This document shows positions 26,793 to 36,412 of a stretch of 64,000 nucleotides of DNA, piece by piece. The notes beneath the pieces were generated by a model, which was not told the DNA's origin, made no database searches, and saw nothing but the letters and a program-made list of their open reading frames with translations. Source of the DNA: Bacteroidota bacterium. GTDB taxonomy: Bacteria; Bacteroidota; Bacteroidia; Chitinophagales; LD1. Location: the NCBI GenBank assembly GCA_947478005.1, contig CANJVG010000003.1, forward strand, positions 1-64,000, given 5' to 3'. A program made the translations under genes and the position numbers. Numbering within the stretch: position 1 is the first letter of the stretch; every line of letters begins with the position of its first letter.

Positions 26793-27827
26793 TTGCGCAT
26801 CAGAATGACAGTCAATAATCAGCCTAAAATTTCTTTCTACCACTACAACGAAAAAGAATGTTTGTTCGAGGAAAGCGCGATGCTAAATTCTTGTGCAGAA
26901 CAAGAAACAGAACATCACGTAAACTGGCTAAACATCGTAGGTATTCAAAACAATGTGGTTGTGCATTCTGCAGCCGACCTTTATAAAATCCATCCATTAG
27001 TAGTAGAGGATATTCTACATGCCAATCAAAGAGCCAAGTTGGAAGATTATGGCGATATGATTTATGTAGTGCTTCGAATGTTTGTGTTGATAGATGGCGA
27101 AGTCACCGACCAACAGGTGAGTATGGTTCTTAGAGATAATCTCCTTATCACCTTTAGAGATTCGGATTACGGGATATTTAAAAAAATGGTTGGGGATAAG
27201 CTCGTTTCGGGTGCGGGCAACCTTCGTAAAAAGGGTGAGGATTATCTCCTTTATTCTATTCTTGATGTCATAATAGACCAATACTATTTGGTACTAGAAC
27301 ACGTAAGCAGCCAAATTGAACACCTTGAGCATGAAGTATTCCAGAATCCCCAAAACGAACACTTACTTAGATTGCAACGGCTGAAAGGCGAGGTGCTCTA
27401 TTTACGGAGGCACATCTTGCCTGTTCGCGATTTAATTCAGAATCTTTCACGTTTTGAAGTAAGTTATTTCGATGCTGACAACAAATACTATTTACGTGAT
27501 TTGCAGGACCATGCCACCCGCAACTCAGATGAATTGGATTTTCAACGCGATCAATTAAGTGGCTTAATGGATCTATACTATTCCCTACAAAACCACAAGA
27601 TGAATAATGTGATGAAAACCCTTACTGGGGTTTCATTTGTTTTGCTTCCCTTAAATTTTTTAGCCAGCTTATACGGCATGAACTTTAGCCATATACCTCA
27701 TACTGATGATGAGAATGGTTTCTGGGAGGTTGTTACTGTTATGGCCTTTATCGCGGTTATTCTTACCTATTTTGCCTTCAAGCGAAATTGGCTCTCTATT
27801 CAAGATTTTGATAAAGATATCGAATGA
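26793..27827 (+). CDS. corA: Magnesium/cobalt transporter CorA
   Basis: C-terminal NVMKTLTGVSFVLLPLNFLASLYGMNF (YGMNF variant of GMN motif). Confidence 0.93.
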   Translation: MRIRMTVNNQPKISFYHYNEKECLFEESAMLNSCAEQETEHHVNWLNIVGIQNNVVVHSAADLYKIHPLVVEDILHANQRAKLEDYGDMIYVVLRMFVLIDGEVTDQQVSMVLRDNLLITFRDSDYGIFKKMVGDKLVSGAGNLRKKGEDYLLYSILDVIIDQYYLVLEHVSSQIEHLEHEVFQNPQNEHLLRLQRLKGEVLYLRRHILPVRDLIQNLSRFEVSYFDADNKYYLRDLQDHATRNSDELDFQRDQLSGLMDLYYSLQNHKMNNVMKTLTGVSFVLLPLNFLASLYGMNFSHIPHTDDENGFWEVVTVMAFIAVILTYFAFKRNWLSIQDFDKDIE

Positions 27828-28399
27828 AAATTGGTCTCTTTTTCGGCTCGTTCAACCCAATACATAATGGTCATTTAATTATAGCCAACTATGTATGTGA
27901 AACTACAGACCTAGATAAAGTATGGTTGGTGGTTAGCCCTCACAACCCACTAAAGCAAAAAGAGTCCTTGTTGCGCGAACAAGATCGCCTTCATTTGATA
28001 AACCTAGCCATAGAAGACAATAAAAACCTAAAAGCTTCCAATATTGAGTTTAAACTACCAAAGCCCAGTTATACTATTGATACACTTACTTACCTGAAAG
28101 AAAAGTACCCACAACACGTCTTTTCTTTAATAATGGGTAGTGATAATTTAGAAACACTGCATAAATGGAAAAACTTCGAACTTATTCTTCAGAACTACCC
28201 TATCTACGTATATAACCGAGAGGGTTCGGCAAAGAATCCCTTTCCAAACAAACCGAATATTCACTTTCTGCACTTCCCATTTCTTGATATTTCTGCCACT
28301 TTTATTCGAGTAAACCTAAAAAAGGGTACTTCCATGCAGTACTTTCTACCAGATCCTGTTTGGAAATACATTGATGAAATGCACTTGTATAAAGTATAA
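27824..28399 (+). CDS. nadD: Nicotinate-nucleotide adenylyltransferase
   Basis: IGLFFGSFNPIHNGHLIIANYV; ATG overlaps the corA stop (ATGA). Confidence 0.94.
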   Translation: MKIGLFFGSFNPIHNGHLIIANYVCETTDLDKVWLVVSPHNPLKQKESLLREQDRLHLINLAIEDNKNLKASNIEFKLPKPSYTIDTLTYLKEKYPQHVFSLIMGSDNLETLHKWKNFELILQNYPIYVYNREGSAKNPFPNKPNIHFLHFPFLDISATFIRVNLKKGTSMQYFLPDPVWKYIDEMHLYKV

Positions 28400-28870
28400 C
28401 AAGCGTTTTCCACACTGCCCGTTGAAATTATCCCTTTAAACCGTTGGTAAGTCTGCAAGAACTAAATTTTGAGGTCCGATTAAAAAACACATGTCCTCTT
28501 TTACGATCCCCTGCGATGTTAAACCGGTAGTTAATCCACAGGACTATCCACAGCATGTGGATTCAAAGTTATCCCTTTTCCTGTGTCAACATCGGTGTCC
28601 ACAGCATGTGTATAAGCAGCCAGATTTCAATGATATCAAGGGTTCTGAACTTACAGGCCATGTTGATTCCTGCCTATTTCATTTTAGTAATGAGGATTTC
28701 TAATTTTAGAGAAAGAAGTTTGTATAACAATTAACACAGCTAATAATAAGGGTTATAGATTTTATTTAATCATTTATAATTAATACAGGATGTTGATTGT
28801 GTAAAAAACAAGTTTTTACAGTAACCTGATTTTTTGTTTTTACGTATATAATCAAAAGGTTTGCCCAACA
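28400..28870. other. oriC: Candidate chromosomal replication origin (oriC): DnaA-box cluster followed by AT-rich DUE-like segment
   Basis: TTTTCCACA 28406-28414; TAATCCACA 28532-28540; CTATCCACA 28544-28552; TGTGGATTC 28556-28564 (reverse); GTGTCCACA 28595-28603; TGTGTATAA 28607-28615 (= TTATACACA reverse); AT-rich stretch about 28690-28870. Confidence 0.6.
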
Positions 28871-28883
28871 ATAAGAAAACCAA

Positions 28884-29687
28884 TTGCAGCGTTATCTGTT
28901 TATGAAAGGAATGAAACCGTTTTTACTCTTACTTGTTTTCGGAATAACCTCTGCATTTATGCCGGGTAGTTTTTCTTTTGAGGACATGCAAAAGAATTAC
29001 GAGAGGGTTAATGATGCCTATTCGCGCAAAGAGGAATACTTTAAAATGAAATGTCGCTCTAAAGAAATTCCGGAAGAAACTTTTGGAAATATGTTTTTAA
29101 GAGTTTTTAAGCAGGAAGCTATAATGGAAGTTTGGGTTCAGAAACCTGACGGGAAGTATGTGAAGTTTAATGAGTTTAGCATTTATGCTATGTCGGGCGT
29201 GTTGGGACCAAAAAGGGTACAGGGAGATTGTCAGGTACCAGAGGGGTATTACTACATCAACGATTTTAATCCTGTAAGCAATTATCATTTATCGCTTGGA
29301 ATCAATTATCCTAATGAATCGGATTTACGTTTAAGTACTGCAGCTCATAAGGGTGGAGATATTTATATTCACGGAGGACAGGCGAGTGCCGGATGTATGG
29401 CTATGAGTAACTATTATATAGAGGACATCTATATTTATGCCGTGAAGGCCAGAAACCAGGGAGAATACAAAATACCGGTTCAGGTTTTTCCTTTCAAACC
29501 TACAGATGCTAATATGGATTATTACTCCCGCCTGCGAGAGTTCAGTAAAAACGGAAAGCTTTGGAAGAATATGCAACAGGGTTACACCATGTTTGAAAAA
29601 ACCAAACGTTTACTGGAAGTTTATGTCGGCTATGACGGATACTACAGATTCATTGATCCTGCTTCCGTTTCTGCTTCGGCAAAATAA
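28884..29687 (+). CDS. L,D-transpeptidase (YafK/YkuD-type)
   Basis: GGDIYIHGGQASAGCMAMSNYYIEDIY (HG...SxGC motif). Confidence 0.88.
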   Translation: MQRYLFMKGMKPFLLLLVFGITSAFMPGSFSFEDMQKNYERVNDAYSRKEEYFKMKCRSKEIPEETFGNMFLRVFKQEAIMEVWVQKPDGKYVKFNEFSIYAMSGVLGPKRVQGDCQVPEGYYYINDFNPVSNYHLSLGINYPNESDLRLSTAAHKGGDIYIHGGQASAGCMAMSNYYIEDIYIYAVKARNQGEYKIPVQVFPFKPTDANMDYYSRLREFSKNGKLWKNMQQGYTMFEKTKRLLEVYVGYDGYYRFIDPASVSASAK

Positions 29688-29724
29688 ACATACCAACTCT
29701 TATCCCTTCTTTTAGTTTCGCGGC

Positions 29725-30363
29725 ATGAAGATTCTCAAAAGGTTTTTATTGTTCGTGGTCGCCTTTGCGGTGTTTTGTGTAGCCTATTATCAAATTTGGT
29801 TTTTGCGCCAGCCAGCTAGAAATATTCCTAACAGCAATTCGGTTTTTGTTGCACCTGCCAATGGAAAAATCGTGTCGGTAAGGAAGTGGAATACAGAAAG
29901 CCTGATGGAGCTGAAAGGAGAATTGGGAGTTATCAAGGTGTGGACAAAAGATGTGGATACTGCAGGAACTATAATATCCATTCAGATGGACCCGATGAAC
30001 GTGCATTACCAGCGCGCACCGATGGAAGGAAAGGTGGTGAGTGAAAAATATACCAAGGGAAGTTTTAATAATGCTGTGGTGATGAGTAACGAATACGGAA
30101 TTCGTTTTGAGAATGAGCACAATGAGTTTTTACTGGAGACCACTACCGGAAAGAGATATAAGGTGATTCAGATTTCGGGTTTCTTAGCCAGAAGAATTGT
30201 GGACTATACCAAACCAAATCAAACAGTTAAACAAGGGGATGTTATTGGTTTAATAAAACTGGGCAGTCAGGTAACGGTTATTTTGCCACATGATGTGACG
30301 GTGGTAGCAAAGACCGGAGAAGTAACGATTGACGGTGAAACCGTGATTGCTACAGTGAATTAG
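29725..30363 (+). CDS. psd: Phosphatidylserine decarboxylase family protein
   Basis: VFVAPANGKIVSV; DPMNVHYQRAPMEGKV; QGDVIGLIKLGSQVTVILP (LGS processing motif). Confidence 0.92.
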   Translation: MKILKRFLLFVVAFAVFCVAYYQIWFLRQPARNIPNSNSVFVAPANGKIVSVRKWNTESLMELKGELGVIKVWTKDVDTAGTIISIQMDPMNVHYQRAPMEGKVVSEKYTKGSFNNAVVMSNEYGIRFENEHNEFLLETTTGKRYKVIQISGFLARRIVDYTKPNQTVKQGDVIGLIKLGSQVTVILPHDVTVVAKTGEVTIDGETVIATVN

Positions 30364-31252
30364 GTTTTCGGCTCCAATAAAAAGCCAGGGCACCACCACT
30401 TACCAGGTGCCAAACACCCCAACTGGCGGCAACGATAGCCATACCTCCCATACCATTGAAGAAAGTGAAGATTAAAATTAAACCAAGACCGGCATTCTGA
30501 ACTCCGGTTTCGATGGTTATGGTTTTGATATCACGAAAATGCAATTGCATCAGTTTAGCAAATAGTAAACCACCACTTAACGCTACAGCATTGTGAATGA
30601 CAACCAAGGGCATGATAGTGGTGAAGTAGGCGATAAAGATTTTTGCATTGCCGGCAAACGCAGCAATTAGGAAAACTGCAAAAGCCAGCAAAGAAAATTT
30701 CTTCATCACCTTGCTTAGCTTTTCTGCCAGAGCTGGTTTTGCGTAATTTAAAGAGATGCCTACCACGAGCGGAATGCCAATAACGAAAACAATTGTTTGA
30801 AACACATCGAAGATATCGAGGTGAATTGTTTTGAGCAGAGCGGCTGTTTCGGGATTTAGACCACCATACAACGAAAAGTTGAAGGGAGTCATAACGATGG
30901 CGAGGACATGCGAAACTGAAGTAAGCCCAACCGCCAGCGCAGTGTTTCCTTTTGCGAGGTGAGTGAACATATTACTCATGTTGCCACCGGGGCAGGCGCC
31001 TACGAGAATCATTCCAAGAGCGATGGACGGTGGCGGATGCAGAATGGTAACAAGACCAAAGGTGAGAAGCGGCAACAAAAGAAAGTGAGCGCTGAGACCC
31101 ACGAAGGTTGACTTCTTGTTTTTCACCAACAAAACAAAATCTTCTTTCCTGAGCTCGAGCGCAATGCCGAATAGAATCAGCCCAATGATGATGTTGAGTA
31201 TCATCAGGCCATTGGGGCTGAAAGAAATTTTGAGGGTGTCGAGTTCGTTCAT
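30350..31252 (-). CDS. Bile acid:sodium symporter (BASS) family protein
   Basis: ILVGACPGGNMSNMFTHLAKGNTALAVGLTSVSHVLAIVMTP; ETGVQNAGLGLILIFTFF. Confidence 0.92.
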   Translation of the reverse strand: MNELDTLKISFSPNGLMILNIIIGLILFGIALELRKEDFVLLVKNKKSTFVGLSAHFLLLPLLTFGLVTILHPPPSIALGMILVGACPGGNMSNMFTHLAKGNTALAVGLTSVSHVLAIVMTPFNFSLYGGLNPETAALLKTIHLDIFDVFQTIVFVIGIPLVVGISLNYAKPALAEKLSKVMKKFSLLAFAVFLIAAFAGNAKIFIAYFTTIMPLVVIHNAVALSGGLLFAKLMQLHFRDIKTITIETGVQNAGLGLILIFTFFNGMGGMAIVAASWGVWHLVSGGALAFYWSRKPNSL

Positions 31253-31262
31253 GCTTTATAGG

Positions 31263-32309
31263 TCATGCACTCCAGCAAACCAAAATCTCGCGTTCGCCTT
31301 CATAGGGCAGACGACCATGGGAAGTGCTGAAATTATCAACGGCTATTACATCGTTTTTCTTCCACGGCAGGATGACCATGTTTTTCCAAATCACTTCTTC
31401 AATGTGTTGCATGTAGCTATCGGGCACCGGTGTGTTATCGCCAAATAGCACGTTCATGCTTTGGTCGATAGGCTTGGTGTGCAGCGATTTTATTTTCACC
31501 ATGGCCGCAATCAATGTTTTCCAGAAAAATGTTTTGGTGCGCTGTTGCCGCGCATGAATGAATTTATATTCCACCGGTGCGCTGGCCGGGTGAAACACCT
31601 GCGAGTGATTGAACCAAACAGTTTCACCCGTCACCGGATGCTTGATAGTAGCGGGAGTAAGATGAGTCAGGCGTAGATTATCATCCTTCATCCACTTAAA
31701 ATCAATTTCCTGTTCGCGACATTGTTTTTCTACTTCGGCTTTATCGTTGGTATGAAAAATCTCGTTCCACTTTTTTAGTTGAAACAGATTGAAGGGATTG
31801 TTTATGGCAGGGTTCGAATAGTTGCGCACCGTCAACACACCCTTCTTATCAAACTCATCGCGAATTTTCGGATTCATATCGGCATACACTTTCCGGAAAT
31901 TGCACAGGGGCGATTCACCACCATAGGAAGGTTCCACGTGGCAATAAAAAAAGATGCTGATGGGCGGGTGCTTCACATAGGTCATTTCGCAATGTTGCGG
32001 AATGGGGTAGTAGCCCGGCAGCTCGCTGGCGGTGTAAACGAAATTGGTATCCTTTACAATATTGCGCGGTGAGGTGCCGTAGTAATCGTTGCGCAGGCGA
32101 TTGTCCACCTGCATCGAAACATCTTCAAAGGCCTTGGGTGTATCAATATCGAACCCGCGAAAGAGAATAGCCCCATGCTGAAAAAACTTTTTCTCCAGCT
32201 CGGCTTTGTTGCTCTGCATCCACTGCAATAACTCTTGTTTGGAATTGCCGCTTCCATTCGGCTCAATGATGAGCGGAAGCTGTTGCGCGTTGACGAAGGA
32301 TTGTTTCAT
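31263..32309 (-). CDS. TauD/TfdA-family Fe(II)/2-oxoglutarate-dependent dioxygenase
   Basis: GAILFRGFDIDTPKAFEDV; PQHCEMTYVKHPPISIFFYCHVEPSYGGESPLC; AVDNFSTSHGRLPYEGEREILVCW. Confidence 0.9.
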   Translation of the reverse strand: MKQSFVNAQQLPLIIEPNGSGNSKQELLQWMQSNKAELEKKFFQHGAILFRGFDIDTPKAFEDVSMQVDNRLRNDYYGTSPRNIVKDTNFVYTASELPGYYPIPQHCEMTYVKHPPISIFFYCHVEPSYGGESPLCNFRKVYADMNPKIRDEFDKKGVLTVRNYSNPAINNPFNLFQLKKWNEIFHTNDKAEVEKQCREQEIDFKWMKDDNLRLTHLTPATIKHPVTGETVWFNHSQVFHPASAPVEYKFIHARQQRTKTFFWKTLIAAMVKIKSLHTKPIDQSMNVLFGDNTPVPDSYMQHIEEVIWKNMVILPWKKNDVIAVDNFSTSHGRLPYEGEREILVCWSA

Positions 32310-32753
32310 TTTAATTGGCTACTTGGCAAATTAGCGGATTAATTATGAATACTTCATCAACCGCCCCTCGCTTTTAATTATAACGAACGATTTCCGTCTG
32401 CCAAGCTCTGCATAATCATCGTTTGCTTGGTTCACAAATTCTTCCATCACTTCTTCTTAAAGTTCGCCACGTCAATAATAGAGGGTGCGTTCAACGCGAT
32501 GAAGTGCCCCAACTCTTCATGCCTCCCTTTAATGTCTTTCATCAAGTCTGTGAATTTAGCCGGATAGCCTTTTGGCAATGCAACGAAGACAGGCTATCTT
32601 TCCATTAAGTCTCTCTCAGGAAGACAAAATCAAGTCATTTACTTATTAAAGTAAGTTATATACGTATGAAATTATTTTATTTTCTAGAAAAAGTAAAGTA
32701 GTTCAATGAGAATGTAACTAATTTTTATATGAAAATAGATTTAAGTTTTATGA

Positions 32754-32808
32754 AACCCACTAATTTACTTACAAAAGTTAGGAACTTTCATGAGTAAATT
32801 AGTGGGTT
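32754..32808. repeat. Nested inverted repeat: 16-bp perfect arms enclosing a second 6-bp stem
   Basis: AACCCACTAATTTACT (32754-32769) / AGTAAATTAGTGGGTT (32793-32808); inner AAAGTT-AGG-AACTTT (32774-32788). Confidence 0.9.
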
Positions 32809-33021
32809 CTGCTACATTTGTGAAGCCTTAGGTTCAATAGACACAGACTTAGAGCATACTTTTGAATACTTTGTGTAAAAAAAGTGGCACTTTGAGCAAT
32901 AAAACAGCAACTTAGTTCCGAAGAAGAGGCAGAAAAGGGAAAAGGAGACAGAAACAAAGCAAGCGGAAGATAACTCCGTAGAAAAGGGAGATCTTATCGG
33001 CTAAATAAAAGGAGGTGAACC

Positions 33022-33804
33022 TTAGTAATAGCTGTAGGAAGTAGAATCAACCAATTCACCCTTGGCATTGTAGCCTACCTTTAGCTTCACAGCGTTTTTT
33101 TCATCCATCTGATAGTGATAGACAATATGAAAAGTATCGCTCGAAGTAGTTACGGCCGCCAAACCAACCGATTCCTTTAGCAGATATTTTGACTCGGGCC
33201 CCAGAAAGCCTAGCCCCGTGTTTGTGTTGGAAATGGTATTGGGTTTGTCAGTAAAGTAAGAATAGGAAACGATACTCTGCGGCTTGCCCTTTTCGTCAAT
33301 CGAAGTGGTGTTCTTCAGATTATCGCCCGACCAGGTGTAATATGTCTGCCTCATCGGTTTACCACCCACATAGTTGGCCAACAGCGTTAACCGGCCCCGG
33401 GAATCATACATGCATTTATTATACATGATTCGTTCTATGTTGGCAGAAATAAGAATGACTAAGTTTTTATTATTCAGAAAGAACGTATCCTTCTTTACCT
33501 TGCTTTTTGGCGAACTGAAAAACTGCTTCACCACCAGGGTATCTATATATTCAAAAACGGTTTTCTCCCCTCTCGAACTCTGCACCTGCAGCAATCTGCC
33601 CAGCGAATCATATTTATAATCATCCGAGATTCCGGTTCTAAGATTCACGCTTCGTTTTATCAAAGGTGTTTTGCTTTCGGTGCTTTGAAAAGCCAATAAC
33701 AAGAGGGAAAGAAAAAGAAATAGACTACTCAGCAATTTCATAACACAATGATTTTTAGTTGGTGAATGGAAGTAAAAATAAAAAAACGAAAACCTGCCCG
33801 TCAA
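33022..33804 (-). CDS. Uncharacterised secreted protein with YD-repeat-like segments
   Basis: Signal peptide-like N-terminus; DDYKYDSLGRLLQVQSS, YDSRGRLTLLANY. Confidence 0.7.
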   Translation of the reverse strand: MTGRFSFFYFYFHSPTKNHCVMKLLSSLFLFLSLLLLAFQSTESKTPLIKRSVNLRTGISDDYKYDSLGRLLQVQSSRGEKTVFEYIDTLVVKQFFSSPKSKVKKDTFFLNNKNLVILISANIERIMYNKCMYDSRGRLTLLANYVGGKPMRQTYYTWSGDNLKNTTSIDEKGKPQSIVSYSYFTDKPNTISNTNTGLGFLGPESKYLLKESVGLAAVTTSSDTFHIVYHYQMDEKNAVKLKVGYNAKGELVDSTSYSYY

Positions 33805-33905
33805 AAAAAACGAAAGTCTGCCTTAACAAAACTCCGCAGCGCCCCCAATGAAAACCTTTGCCCTTTCCACATTTTCTAATAGTTTTGTCCTCTAAATTTT
33901 TAATC

Positions 33906-34136
33906 ATGCAAGTTCAATATGCCATCTTTGGCTTAGGCACTCCGGAAGTAATTGTAATTGTGGTAGTCATCCTCATATTTTTTGGAGGCAAAAGAATACC
34001 GGAGTTAATGCGTGGTATAGGTCAGGGAGTGCGCGAATTCAACGCAGCCAAATCCAACATCAAGACCGAAATTGAAGAGGGCATGAAAGATAAACCAGCT
34101 CCAGCCAAAGAGCCGGTAGAAGAAAAAAAGGCCTAA
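33906..34136 (+). CDS. tatA: Sec-independent translocase TatA/TatE
   Basis: GTPEVIVIVVVILIFFGGKRIPELMRGIGQGVREFNAAK; likely start ATG 33906. Confidence 0.93.
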   Translation: MQVQYAIFGLGTPEVIVIVVVILIFFGGKRIPELMRGIGQGVREFNAAKSNIKTEIEEGMKDKPAPAKEPVEEKKA

Positions 34137-34190
34137 TCACTACTCCAGTTTAAATCCTTAGAAGTATCAATTTTCAAAAAACAAATTGAG

Positions 34191-35633
34191 GTGGCAGAGT
34201 TGTCTAAAAAAACCATTCAACAAATTCAGGTTGATTTAAAATCGGGAAACACCAGTTGCGAAACCCTGGTGAGCGACTATTTGCAAAAGATAGAAGCCAA
34301 CAAACACCTCAACGCCTACCTCGAGGTTTTTGGTGAAGAAGCAAAGGAGAGAGCGAAAGAACTCGACAAAAAATTGGCCGAAGGCAAGCCCACCGGAAAA
34401 CTCTTCGGCTGTGTGATTGCCATTAAAGATAACATCTGTTACAAACAACATAAGGTTTCTGCGGGGTCCAAAATTTTGGAAGGATTCACCTCGCTTTATA
34501 GCTCTACGGTGGTAGAAAGATTACTGGCAGAAGATGCCATCATCATAGGCCGCACCAATTGCGATGAGTTTGCAATGGGTTCCAGCAACGAAAACTCTGC
34601 TTACGGCAATGTGTTGAATGCGCAGGATAACTCCCGCGTTCCGGGTGGTTCATCGGGTGGCAGTGCCGTGGTGGTACAGGCAGGTTTATGCCAGGCTTCA
34701 TTAGGTTCCGATACCGGAGGCTCCATTCGTCAGCCCGCAGCCTTTTGTGGTTTGGTGGGATTAAAACCCACTTATGGCAGAGTGTCGCGCTATGGATTAA
34801 TTGCCTATGCCTCTTCCTTCGACCAAATAGGTCCTTTCACACACAATGTTGAAGATGCAGCATTGCTGATGGAAATAATTTCAGGCAAAGACAATTACGA
34901 TTCCACTTCTTCTTCCGAAAAAGTTCCGGCTTACTCAGCCGAATTAAGCTTTGAGAAAAAAGCGCGCATAGCCGTTTTCCCAACCACGCTGCAAAGCGAT
35001 GGATTGAACGCGGAAGTAAAAGCTACGGTAGAAAACATCCTGAGCGATTTAAAAAACGAAGGACACACCGTAGAGGAAGTAGGCTTCGACCTGCTCGAAT
35101 ATTTAATATCCACCTACTACGTCCTCACCACAGCCGAAGCATCCAGCAATCTGGCCCGCTTCGATGGTGTTCACTATGGCTACCGTTCAAAAAACGCCAA
35201 TGAGATGGACCCGGTTTACAAACGTTCACGCACCGAAGGCTTTGGCAAAGAAGTAAAGAACCGAATCATGCTCGGCACCTTTGTGCTTAGTTCAGGTTAT
35301 TACGATGCCTACTATTCCCGCGCTCAAAAAGTGCGCAGAATCTTGACCGATAAAATCCGTGGCATCTTTAAAGAATACGATTTCATCCTGATGCCCACTT
35401 CACCAACCGTTGCTTTTAAATTTGGTGAGAAGACAGATAATCCCGTAGAAATGTATCTGGCAGATATTTATACCGTGCTCGCCAACCTCACCGGCATTCC
35501 GGCCATTTCTTTGCCTTTGGCAGAAGATAAAAACGGCTTGCCGATAGGTGTGCAGATACTGGCCGATAAGTTTCAGGAAAGCCAATTACTTGCGTTTTCT
35601 GAAAAAATGATGCATATTGAATCTTCTAAATAG
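34191..35633 (+). CDS. gatA: Asp-tRNA(Asn)/Glu-tRNA(Gln) amidotransferase subunit A (GTG start)
   Basis: Amidase signature VPGGSSGGSAVVVQAGLCQASLGSDTGGSIRQPAAFCGLVGLKPTYGRVSRYGL. Confidence 0.96.
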   Translation: MAELSKKTIQQIQVDLKSGNTSCETLVSDYLQKIEANKHLNAYLEVFGEEAKERAKELDKKLAEGKPTGKLFGCVIAIKDNICYKQHKVSAGSKILEGFTSLYSSTVVERLLAEDAIIIGRTNCDEFAMGSSNENSAYGNVLNAQDNSRVPGGSSGGSAVVVQAGLCQASLGSDTGGSIRQPAAFCGLVGLKPTYGRVSRYGLIAYASSFDQIGPFTHNVEDAALLMEIISGKDNYDSTSSSEKVPAYSAELSFEKKARIAVFPTTLQSDGLNAEVKATVENILSDLKNEGHTVEEVGFDLLEYLISTYYVLTTAEASSNLARFDGVHYGYRSKNANEMDPVYKRSRTEGFGKEVKNRIMLGTFVLSSGYYDAYYSRAQKVRRILTDKIRGIFKEYDFILMPTSPTVAFKFGEKTDNPVEMYLADIYTVLANLTGIPAISLPLAEDKNGLPIGVQILADKFQESQLLAFSEKMMHIESSK

Positions 35634-35808
35634 ACAATTCAACAATTCACTCTTAGTAAACAAAACCCCCAAGCCGCTGCCTATCGCACCTTTCTACTCT
35701 TGAAAATTTACATTAGCAACCAATAGTTCACAGTTATCAGTCGACAGATAGCCGCAGAAAAAACTGCACTACTTTCAACAGGTAATTGTTTGCCATTAAC
35801 TAAAGAGA

Positions 35809-36405
35809 ATGATAGCGTACCTAAGCGGTAAAATTACTTTCAAAAGCCCTACCCATATTTTTCTGGAAACAGGAGGTATTGGCTACATGGTTAAAATAAG
35901 CCTGAACACCTACGAGCGTATTCAACATCTGGAAAGTTGTCAGTTACACACCTCGTTAATTGTAAAAATCGAAAACCAATCGGTAAGCGGTTTCGACCTC
36001 TACGGCTTTTTTGATGAAACCGAAAAAGATTTATTTGAGAAATTAATTTCAGTTTCAGGTGTTGGCGCAGCCACTGCACGCGTAATGCTGTCTTCTTTCA
36101 AACCCGATGAAATAAAAAATGCCATTCTTTCTGAGAACGAAGTGATGATCCAAAGCATCAAGGGCATTGGGCCAAAATCGGCCAAACGAATCATTCTGGA
36201 ACTGAAAGACAAGGTTGGAAAAATGGCGGGCGATACAATTTTGTTAGCCACTCCGAACAATACAATGAAGGAGGACGCGTTATTTGCGCTCCTTGCTCTT
36301 GGTTTCAATAAGCAGGCGGCCGAAAAGGTAATTGCGAAACTGCAAAGCAGCAGTAGCAGCTGGACGGTAGAAGGATTAATTAAAGAAGCATTAAAACTGT
36401 TGTAA
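35809..36405 (+). CDS. ruvA: Holliday junction branch migration protein RuvA
   Basis: MIAYLSGKITFKSPTHIFLETGGIGYMVKIS; SVSGVGAATARVMLS; IKGIGPKSAKRIILELKDK. Confidence 0.96.
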   Translation: MIAYLSGKITFKSPTHIFLETGGIGYMVKISLNTYERIQHLESCQLHTSLIVKIENQSVSGFDLYGFFDETEKDLFEKLISVSGVGAATARVMLSSFKPDEIKNAILSENEVMIQSIKGIGPKSAKRIILELKDKVGKMAGDTILLATPNNTMKEDALFALLALGFNKQAAEKVIAKLQSSSSSWTVEGLIKEALKLL

Positions 36406-36412
36406 GAAGCGA

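Noticed and set aside
28491-28703. 70-aa ORF in the nadD/L,D-transpeptidase intergenic region
   Set aside because: Overlaps the DnaA-box cluster; composition and Cys/His/Pro-rich translation look fortuitous.
32754-32808. Integron attC or IS terminal structure
   Set aside because: Outer ends do not fit the GTTRRRY/RYYYAAC core sites; no integrase or transposase gene in the window.
32923-33015. Purine-rich stretch with GGAGA/GAAGA at about 21-24-bp spacing
   Set aside because: Spacing irregular (21, 21, 22, 24) and composition low-complexity; not sufficient to call an array.
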